A DNA stretch of 5,086 nt from assembly GCA_016282215.1 (NCBI GenBank), contig JAEEKC010000072.1, positions 1 to 5,086 on the forward strand, read 5' to 3'. Each line of letters begins with the position of its first letter. The stretch's first letter is position 1. The stretch comes from Lachnospiraceae bacterium. Its GTDB lineage: Bacteria; Bacillota; Clostridia; Lachnospirales; Lachnospiraceae. A program made the position numbers and the translations under genes. Shown one piece after another: positions 1 to 4,295 of the stretch. The notes under the pieces were generated by a model. The model saw only the letters and a program-made list of their open reading frames with translations. It was not told where the DNA came from and ran no database searches.

Positions 1-151
1 CGATCATGTGCTCGGGCATTTTTCACCGGAAGACAGAAAACTCATGGATGAAGGTTTTGACAAAGCGGTGGAGGCGATCCTGATGATCCTGACGCAGGGT
101 GCGGACGCTGCGATGAACTATGCAAACCGGAAAGTTGGTAACGTAGAATAA
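1..151 (+). CDS. pth: Peptidyl-tRNA hydrolase, C-terminal 49 codons (5' end outside window)
   Basis: The reading frame enters at base 2 and ends at TAA 149-151. The visible tail begins DHVLGHFSPEDRKLMDEG and ends AAMNYANRKVGNVE. This matches the C-terminus of bacterial peptidyl-tRNA hydrolase, where a 'HVLG.F...E' segment is followed by a helix rich in Ala, Ile and Leu and an 'AMN' near the end. From family knowledge, Pth is a cytosolic monomer that cleaves the ester bond of peptidyl-tRNAs dropped by ribosomes and so recycles tRNA. The catalytic His, Asn and Asp lie in the missing N-terminal part, so activity cannot be judged here. It sits 187 bp upstream of mfd on the same strand, as in many Firmicutes (in Bacillus the small gene fin lies between them; none is seen here). 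I see no clear terminator after the stop, so co-transcription with mfd is plausible. Confidence 0.9.
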   Translation, partial: DHVLGHFSPEDRKLMDEGFDKAVEAILMILTQGADAAMNYANRKVGNVE

Positions 152-250
152 CTATTCACACCACACAGACATCTCGTATCCACGTGCTTCGCACTTACTG
201 TCACTTTGTGACGGGATACTCGATGCATGTGTGGATCCTGCTTCGCAGTC

Positions 251-311
251 CGATCGTGTATCCGGACGCTCCCCTGCATACAAATATGCGGGTGCGCCGT
301 ATCCACGATCG
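251..311 (+). other. Long stem-loop upstream of mfd
   Basis: CGATCGTG (251-258) pairs perfectly with CACGATCG (304-311). Inside this lies a symmetric TATC/TATC internal loop (259-262 and 300-303). Next come C263-G299, G264-C298 and G265-C297, a bulged A266, then CGC 267-269 with GCG 294-296. The tip is an 8-bp helix, 273-280 with 285-292, containing one T-G pair and capped by CAAA. No T-run follows, so it is unlikely to be an intrinsic terminator. It would form early in transcription and holds bases 304-306, which otherwise could pair with the mfd ribosome binding site. Confidence 0.6.
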
Positions 312-338
312 AATGTGAATAGTCTCTTAGGTGGATAC
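299..338 (+). promoter_or_regulatory. Possible hairpin masking the mfd ribosome binding site
   Basis: GTATCCAC 299-306 is an exact complement of GTGGATAC 331-338. The second arm covers most of the mfd Shine-Dalgarno sequence (AGGTGG, 329-334) and the four bases up to the ATG. The 24-base loop (307-330) is otherwise unremarkable. The first arm is also needed by the upstream stem-loop at 251-311, since bases 304-306 are shared, so the two folds exclude each other. This is a plausible translational switch, but it is inferred only from complementarity. Confidence 0.4.
329..334 (+). promoter_or_regulatory. Ribosome binding site of mfd (decides the start)
   Basis: AGGTGG lies four bases before ATG 339, a near-consensus Shine-Dalgarno sequence with rather short spacing. 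It supports ATG 339 over the in-frame GTG at 231. The GTG lies inside the repeat-rich gap and would add 36 residues with no resemblance to the Mfd N-terminus. Confidence 0.75.
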
Positions 339-3300
339 ATGCATATACTCACCACCCCCCTTGAGGAACTTGCGTTCTACGAGGAGGCTAAGCGAAAACT
401 GAATAAGTGCGAGCGGGTTTCCGTTGCGGGCGTGACGGATGCGCAAAAGGCACACATGATCGCGGGCTTTGGCGCCCCGTATACCTCCCGGCTTGTGCTG
501 ACCCACAGCAAGATCCGGGCGCGGGAACTCTGTAGGGATCTGCTCTTTTTCGATGAGCCGGCCATCTGCCTTGAAGCCAAGGATTATATCTTTTTCCAGG
601 CGGACCTTTCCGGACAGGACCAGGTGCGGGAGCGGATGAAGTGTTTCCGGCGGATCTTAGAAGGAAAACCGCTGACCGTGGTGACCACCATCGATACGCT
701 GATGGCGCCGGTGCAGCCGCTTTCCCTGATGAAGGACCATGTGTTTGAATGTGCCGTCGGCAGCATTGTAGAGATCGATGCCCTGGCCATGAAACTGACC
801 CGCATGGGATATGAAAAAAGCTATCAGGCGCAGGAACCGGGACAGTTTTCAGTCCGCGGCGGTATCGTGGATATCTTTGACATGACAGAAGAAAACCCTG
901 TCAGGATCGAGCTGTGGGGCGATGAGGTAGACAGCATCCGCATGTTTGATGCGCTCTCGCAAAGGTCCCTTAAGCAGCTGGAGGAGGTGGCGATCCATCC
1001 GGCTACGGAAGTGCTGCTGACAAAAGCACAGCGGATCGAAGGCCTCGAGGCGGTCAAAGAGGATGCAAAAAAACTGGCCGATCAGCTTCGCGGGCAGGAA
1101 AAAAGAGCCGAAAGCGCCAGGATCCTTCGCCAGGCATCGGATCTGTCCGATCAGCTGATGGAGTTTGGCAGCATGGCCAACCTCGACAGCTATCTGAAGT
1201 ATTTCTGCAGCGAGCTTTCGGATTTTCTTTCTCTCTTTTCCGACCGGCAGCTTCTGGTTGCGCTCGATGAGCCTGCCAGATTGTCCGAGCATCTGCATGC
1301 CATCGAGACAGAGTTCGCAGACAGTTTTGCCGGACGGCTGGAAAAGGGAATGGCGCTGCCGGGACAGGCTGATCTTTTATATGATGAAAAACAGGTCTGG
1401 GCATTTTTGGAAAGTAAGCGGGTGCTAACTTTATCGACGCTCGGACTGTATACCAAAACGAATGAAAGGGAAACCGTCTATACCTGTGACGGCAAGAGCA
1501 TCGGATCCTTTCATAACAGTTTTGATATACTGTCCAAAGACCTGAAAAAGTATGCGAAAGGCAAGTATCGCATGCTGGTGGTCTCCACATCGCGGACCAG
1601 GGCAAAAAGACTGGCGGCGGACATTTTTGATGAAGGTCTTCCGGCGTATTTTAAAGAAGATGCCCATCTGCCGCAAAAGGGGGAAGTCTGTGTTACCTGT
1701 GGCTATCTGTCCAAGGGATTTGTCTATCCGGGCATCGGACTTTGCGTGATCACGGAGACCGACATCTTCGGACAAAGCCGCAAGCATAAGATCAAAATGC
1801 GCCGCTATGAAGGCGAAAAGATCCGCTCGCTCGATCAGCTGAAGATCGGTGATTATGTGGTGCATGAAGGACACGGTATCGGTATTTACCGCGGTATCGA
1901 AAAGATCGAAAGAGCCGGAGCCACCAAGGATTATATGAAGGTGGAATATGCGGACGGCGGAAACCTGTACGTGCCGGCCACCGGTTTTGATGTGATCCAG
2001 AAATACGCCTCATCCGAAGCGGAGAAAAAACCGAAGGTCAATAAACTCGGCGGCCAGGAATGGACCAGAACCCGCATGAAGGTGAAAGCCGGAGTGGAAC
2101 TGGTGGCAAAGGACCTGGTAGCCTTATATGCAGCCCGCAATCAGAAGAAGGGCTTTGCTTTTGAAAAAGATACGGTATGGCAGAAAGAGTTTGAGGAATC
2201 CTTCCCTTACGAAGAAACCCATGATCAGTTAGAAGCCATCGACGCCACCAAGAAGGATATGGAATCGGAAAAGATCATGGACCGCCTGATCTGCGGTGAT
2301 GTAGGATTCGGGAAAACGGAGATCGCGATAAGGGCTGCTTTTAAGGCGGTGCAGGACGGCAAGCAGGTGGCGATCCTGGTGCCGACTACGATCCTGGCGC
2401 AGCAGCATTATGAGACATTTACCCAGAGGATGAAGGATTATCCGGTGACGATCGTCATGCTTTCCAGATTTCTGACACCGGCCCAGAACAAGAAGAATAT
2501 CGAGATCCTGGGAACGGGACAGGCTGACATCGTGATCGGCACCCACAGACTTTTATCAGCGGACGTGAAATATAAGGACTTAGGGCTTTTGATCGTGGAT
2601 GAGGAACAGCGCTTTGGCGTTACCCATAAAGAGAAGATCAAGCAGCTCAAGGATACGGTGGATGTACTGACGCTTTCCGCAACGCCCATCCCGAGAACGC
2701 TTCATATGTCCCTGACAGGCGTGCGGGATATGAGCGTTTTGGAAGAGCCGCCGGTAGACCGTATGCCGATCCAGACCTTTGTGATGGAAGAAAACGAAGA
2801 GATGGTCCGGGAGGCGATCCTAAGGGAACTGGCCAGAGGCGGACAGGTCTATTACGTATATAACCGGGTGGTTTCCATCGCAGAGACTGCCGGGCGGATC
2901 CAGGAACTGGTGCCGGATGCGAGAGTGGCTTTTGCTCACGGACAGATGCAGGAAAGGCAGCTTTCGAAGATCATGTACGAGTTTGTCCAGGGAGAGATCG
3001 ATGTGCTGGTATCCACCACCATCATTGAGACGGGACTGGATATTCCCAATGTGAATACGCTGATCGTGCATGATTCGGACAAGATGGGACTGGCGCAGCT
3101 CTATCAGCTTCGCGGACGTGTGGGACGTTCCAACAGAGGCGCCTATGCATTTTTGATGTATAAACGGGATAAGCTCCTTCGGGAGGTGGCGGAAAAGAGA
3201 CTGGCTGCCATCCGCGAATTTACAGAACTTGGCAGCGGGATACGCATTGCCATGCGGGATCTTGAGATCCGCGGTGCGGGAACTATGCTCGGCCGTTCCC

Positions 3301-3863
3301 AGCACGGACATCTGGAAGCAGTAGGGTATGACCTGTATCTGAAAATGCTTTCCGAGGCCGTCAGAACGGCGAAGGGCGAGGAAGAAGAAGGAACCGAGGA
3401 AACGCAGGCTGATCTGGAGATCGATGCATTCATTCCGGACGGATATATTCCTTCCGAATCGCAGAAACTGGATCTGTATAAAAGGATCGCCGCCATTTCC
3501 GATCAGGATGAGTTTGAAGATATGAAGGCAGAACTGACCGACCGGTTCGGTAAGGTGCCGATGCAGACGGACAATCTTCTGCGGGTTGCGCTTCTTCGGG
3601 CGCGGGCCAGGAAAGTCTATGTCACGGAGATCGTAGGCAAAAAGGATAAACTGATCTTCTGGATGGACACGAAGGCAAAGATCCGGACGGAAAACCTCGT
3701 GCTTTTGCTGAAGGCTTTTCACGGAAATCTGAGGGTGCTGACGCAAAAACGGCCGGGCTTTGAACTGAAACTGTTCCCGAAAGATATTTCACCGTATGAT
3801 GAGCAGCAGATCCTCGAGGCTTCTGAAGAGTTGGTAGAGCAGATGAGGACATGGCTGCTGTGA
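339..3863 (+). CDS. mfd: Transcription-repair coupling factor (Mfd), complete
   Basis: Mfd is a large cytosolic ATP-driven DNA translocase. It binds RNA polymerase stalled at DNA damage, pushes it off the template and recruits UvrA for nucleotide excision repair. From ATG 339 the protein has 1174 residues, the usual size. In order: an N-terminal UvrB-like UvrA-binding module (with GQFSVRGGIVDIFD and IELWGDEVDSIRMFD), the RNA-polymerase interacting domain near residues 495-575 (GDYVVHEGHGIGIYRG at 504-519), and a RecG-like helicase pair. The helicase shows Walker A GDVGFGKT 653-660 (K659), DEEQ 754-757, SATPIPRT 780-787, an IIETGLDIPN motif and QLRGRVGRS 923-931. The TRCF domain begins near residue 1025. 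No frameshift or missing catalytic residue is seen. The start is set by the RBS at 329-334. It is probably in an operon with pth. No terminator is evident directly after its TGA. Confidence 0.97.
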   Translation: MHILTTPLEELAFYEEAKRKLNKCERVSVAGVTDAQKAHMIAGFGAPYTSRLVLTHSKIRARELCRDLLFFDEPAICLEAKDYIFFQADLSGQDQVRERMKCFRRILEGKPLTVVTTIDTLMAPVQPLSLMKDHVFECAVGSIVEIDALAMKLTRMGYEKSYQAQEPGQFSVRGGIVDIFDMTEENPVRIELWGDEVDSIRMFDALSQRSLKQLEEVAIHPATEVLLTKAQRIEGLEAVKEDAKKLADQLRGQEKRAESARILRQASDLSDQLMEFGSMANLDSYLKYFCSELSDFLSLFSDRQLLVALDEPARLSEHLHAIETEFADSFAGRLEKGMALPGQADLLYDEKQVWAFLESKRVLTLSTLGLYTKTNERETVYTCDGKSIGSFHNSFDILSKDLKKYAKGKYRMLVVSTSRTRAKRLAADIFDEGLPAYFKEDAHLPQKGEVCVTCGYLSKGFVYPGIGLCVITETDIFGQSRKHKIKMRRYEGEKIRSLDQLKIGDYVVHEGHGIGIYRGIEKIERAGATKDYMKVEYADGGNLYVPATGFDVIQKYASSEAEKKPKVNKLGGQEWTRTRMKVKAGVELVAKDLVALYAARNQKKGFAFEKDTVWQKEFEESFPYEETHDQLEAIDATKKDMESEKIMDRLICGDVGFGKTEIAIRAAFKAVQDGKQVAILVPTTILAQQHYETFTQRMKDYPVTIVMLSRFLTPAQNKKNIEILGTGQADIVIGTHRLLSADVKYKDLGLLIVDEEQRFGVTHKEKIKQLKDTVDVLTLSATPIPRTLHMSLTGVRDMSVLEEPPVDRMPIQTFVMEENEEMVREAILRELARGGQVYYVYNRVVSIAETAGRIQELVPDARVAFAHGQMQERQLSKIMYEFVQGEIDVLVSTTIIETGLDIPNVNTLIVHDSDKMGLAQLYQLRGRVGRSNRGAYAFLMYKRDKLLREVAEKRLAAIREFTELGSGIRIAMRDLEIRGAGTMLGRSQHGHLEAVGYDLYLKMLSEAVRTAKGEEEEGTEETQADLEIDAFIPDGYIPSESQKLDLYKRIAAISDQDEFEDMKAELTDRFGKVPMQTDNLLRVALLRARARKVYVTEIVGKKDKLIFWMDTKAKIRTENLVLLLKAFHGNLRVLTQKRPGFELKLFPKDISPYDEQQILEASEELVEQMRTWLL

Positions 3864-3950
3864 TGAGGGGATAGATAAATAATTTCATAGAGAAAAAGAA
3901 AGAATACCTGTTATTGGGTTAAGTGATAGCGGTTAGTTTACCGGATTTAC

Positions 3951-3979
3951 TTGCGAAAATGGAAATGCTGTGTTACAAT
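3951..3979 (+). promoter_or_regulatory. Sigma-A promoter of the antisense (antitoxin) RNA
   Basis: -35 TTGCGA (3951-3956) and -10 TACAAT (3974-3979) are separated by exactly 17 bp, with a TG one base before the -10. The predicted start is about 3986-3988. No start codon with a ribosome binding site follows on this strand before the terminator hairpin at 4025-4056, so the product should be a short untranslated RNA. The promoter begins 87 bp after the mfd stop. Confidence 0.7.
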
Positions 3980-3996
3980 TCCATTGTAGTTAAGTG

Positions 3997-4020
3997 AATG
4001 AGATATGACATGAAACTCAC
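3997..4020 (+). repeat. Direct repeat, antitoxin copy
   Basis: These 24 bases match 4176-4199 at 21 positions, with the first 15 (AATGAGATATGACAT) identical. This copy lies near the 5' end of the predicted antisense RNA. It gives that RNA the sequence needed to pair in trans with the start region of the toxin mRNA, as the DRa/DRb repeats do in pAD1 par. Confidence 0.85.
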
Positions 4021-4024
4021 AAAC

Positions 4025-4056
4025 GAACCCCCGACAGGTGCTGCTGTCGGGGGTTC
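4025..4056. terminator. Shared bidirectional terminator hairpin
   Basis: A perfect 13-bp stem, 4025-4037 with 4044-4056 (core CCCCCGACAG/CTGTCGGGGG), has a 6-base loop (GTGCTG). On the plus strand it is followed by TTCTTCCTCGTTTA-like sequence, counting the last stem bases. On the minus strand it is followed by GTTTGTGAGTTT. Both tails are T-rich but broken, so termination may be partial in either direction. It lies between the two converging promoters and would end both the antisense RNA and the toxin mRNA, giving them fully complementary 3' hairpins. It is also the first terminator-like structure after mfd. Confidence 0.85.
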
Positions 4057-4097
4057 TTCCTCGTTTATGGGTACGGCGAGGTATTCCGTTTCAGGCT

Positions 4098-4190
4098 TTA
4101 GTCGCTATGATCTCTGTCAAGCCATTTGCAGATGTAATTGCTGATAACACCTGCCATAACAGAGATTAAAAAACTAATGAGATATGACAT
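4098..4190 (-). CDS. Small membrane toxin of an Fst-like type I toxin-antitoxin system
   Basis: This is a 30-codon gene starting at ATG 4190-4188 and ending with TAA 4100-4098. The peptide has a single hydrophobic segment (about residues 3-21, including LISFLISVMAGVIS) followed by the polar tail CKWLDRDHSD. That is the plan of Fst/PepA1-type toxins, which insert into the cell membrane. From memory of the Fst sequence, it aligns without gaps, with G14 at Fst G15, I20 at I21, K22 at R23 and L24-D25 at L25-D26. W23-L24 matches the WL of S. aureus PepA1. The usual proline is replaced by S10. The start is chosen because the Shine-Dalgarno core is 8 bases away; the upstream in-frame ATG (4196-4194) is only 2 bases from it. 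It has its own promoter and lies opposite a convergent antisense RNA. The gene-level call is strong; membership in the Fst family is an inference, and toxicity is untested. Confidence 0.8.
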   Translation of the reverse strand: MSYLISFLISVMAGVISNYICKWLDRDHSD

Positions 4191-4199
4191 TAACATCAC
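4176..4199 (-). repeat. Direct repeat, toxin copy (antisense target)
   Basis: This is the partner of 3997-4020 (21 of 24 identical in direct orientation). On the toxin mRNA it spans the 3' part of the Shine-Dalgarno region, the start codon and codons 2-5. Antisense RNA carrying the other copy would therefore cover the translation start. Confidence 0.85.
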
Positions 4200-4206
4200 C
4201 TCCTTT
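4195..4206 (-). promoter_or_regulatory. Full-length Shine-Dalgarno sequence of the toxin gene
   Basis: On the minus strand the sequence AAAGGAGGTGAT is a perfect 12-base complement of the 16S rRNA 3' end. The AGGAGG core ends 8 bases before ATG 4190. A site this strong for a 30-codon gene suggests that expression is held back by mRNA folding and antisense RNA. Nearby CUCC and CCUC segments upstream in the mRNA could mask it weakly with 4-bp pairings. Confidence 0.9.
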
Positions 4207-4235
4207 CCCTGAGGATTGGAGTAGCGACTGGATAT

Positions 4236-4264
4236 ATTATAGCAAACATATGTTCTGAATTCAA
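4236..4264 (-). promoter_or_regulatory. Sigma-A promoter of the toxin gene
   Basis: Read on the minus strand, -35 is TTGAAT (4264-4259) and -10 is a perfect TATAAT (4241-4236), with a 17-bp spacer. The predicted start is near 4229-4230, giving a leader of about 39 nt and an mRNA of roughly 215 nt if it ends just beyond the shared hairpin. The spacer contains the 10-bp palindrome AACATATGTT (4245-4254), which could be a protein-binding site. Confidence 0.85.
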
Positions 4265-4280
4265 TAATTCACGAGACAAT

Positions 4281-4287
4281 AGGAGGG
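4281..4287 (+). promoter_or_regulatory. Ribosome binding site setting a TTG start
   Basis: AGGAGGG lies 8 bases before TTG 4296. No ATG or GTG near the start of this frame has a comparable site, so TTG is chosen as the start of the carboxypeptidase gene. Confidence 0.8.
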
Positions 4288-4295
4288 AAACAAGG

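Larger units (their letters stand above)
176..338 (+). repeat. Structured pth-mfd intergenic element with terminal inverted repeats
   Basis: This non-coding stretch is unusually rich in short inverted repeats. Its ends are a perfect 8-bp inverted pair, GTATCCAC 176-183 and GTGGATAC 331-338, and a second direct copy (CGTATCCACG, 175-184 and 298-307) lies inside. The left part can form a three-way junction: GTATCC 176-181 with GGATAC 214-219, enclosing the hairpins 184-187/191-194 (TTC loop) and 200-204/208-212 (TTT loop). A further hairpin is 238-241/245-248 (TTC loop), and a long stem-loop fills 251-311. It could be a dispersed intergenic repeat (MITE-like or REP-like) or an mRNA leader structure. 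Only one copy is visible and I see no target-site duplication, so mobility is an inference. Open frames across it on either strand look like by-products of the repeats. Confidence 0.55.
3987..4066 (+). ncRNA. Predicted antitoxin RNA (RNA II-like) of a type I toxin-antitoxin locus
   Basis: The promoter at 3951-3979 and the hairpin at 4025-4056 bound an RNA of roughly 75-85 nt with no credible reading frame. The start and the end are estimates. It has two zones complementary to the toxin mRNA. The first, near its 5' end, is the direct-repeat copy 3997-4020, whose 15-base core AATGAGATATGACAT is identical to 4176-4190, the plus-strand complement of toxin codons 1-5. The second is the terminator hairpin, shared with the convergent toxin transcript. 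In pAD1 par, from memory, RNA II is of similar size (about 65 nt) and blocks Fst translation through the same two kinds of contact. The inferred role is to pair with the toxin mRNA at its start codon and stop ribosome entry. RNA evidence is absent, so this remains a prediction. Confidence 0.65.
4100..4229 (-). other. Nested mRNA fold of the toxin transcript with 5'-3' closure
   Basis: Three 8-bp helices nest inside one another in the toxin mRNA. The outer one pairs 4222-4229 (AGUCGCUA in the mRNA, at the predicted 5' end) with 4100-4107 (UAGCGACU, last codons and first base of the stop). The middle one pairs 4159-4166 with 4110-4117. The inner one pairs 4147-4154 with 4128-4135 (one G-U) around an 11-base loop. 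The ribosome binding site and start codon sit between the outer and middle helices. Such end-to-end pairing is known in hok and aapA1 mRNAs, where it keeps the full-length message inactive. The complementarity is seen in the sequence; that it controls translation is inferred. Confidence 0.6.

Noticed and set aside
231..338. In-frame GTG at 231 as the mfd start, adding 36 residues
   Set aside because: It has no good ribosome binding site, lies inside the inverted-repeat element, and encodes sequence unlike any Mfd N-terminus. ATG 339 has AGGTGG four bases upstream and gives a normal-length protein.
118..355. Minus-strand frames of 62 and 67 codons across the pth-mfd gap
   Set aside because: They are open only because of the repeat-rich sequence, overlap pth and mfd, lack supporting ribosome binding sites and show no recognisable protein features.
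2820..3746. Minus-strand open frame of 308 codons inside mfd
   Set aside because: It lies wholly opposite conserved mfd motifs, and its translation looks like low-complexity antisense with many His, Arg and Gln and no domain.
3930..3943. Small hairpin CGGT-TAGTTT-ACCG after mfd as its terminator
   Set aside because: The stem is only 4 bp and no T-run follows; it is too weak to call.
3918..3997. GTTAAGTGA repeated at 3918-3926 and 3989-3997
   Set aside because: A 9-base direct repeat around the antitoxin promoter could be a duplication scar, but it is short, AT-rich and unsupported by any other mobile-element feature.
3973..4011. Minus-strand 12-codon frame starting MSYLIH
   Set aside because: Its beginning matches the toxin only because it lies in the direct repeat. 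It has no ribosome binding site and no membrane segment, so it is best read as the antisense recognition sequence.
4038..4043. U-turn (YUNR) loop in the shared terminator that would speed RNA pairing as in pAD1
   Set aside because: The loop reads GTGCTG on one strand and CAGCAC on the other; neither contains YUNR, so this detail of the pAD1 model is not visible here.
4098..4196. Upstream ATG (4196-4194) as the toxin start, giving 32 residues
   Set aside because: Only 2 bases separate it from the Shine-Dalgarno core, and it overlaps the 12-base anti-16S match. ATG 4190 has the usual 8-base spacing. Both give almost the same peptide.
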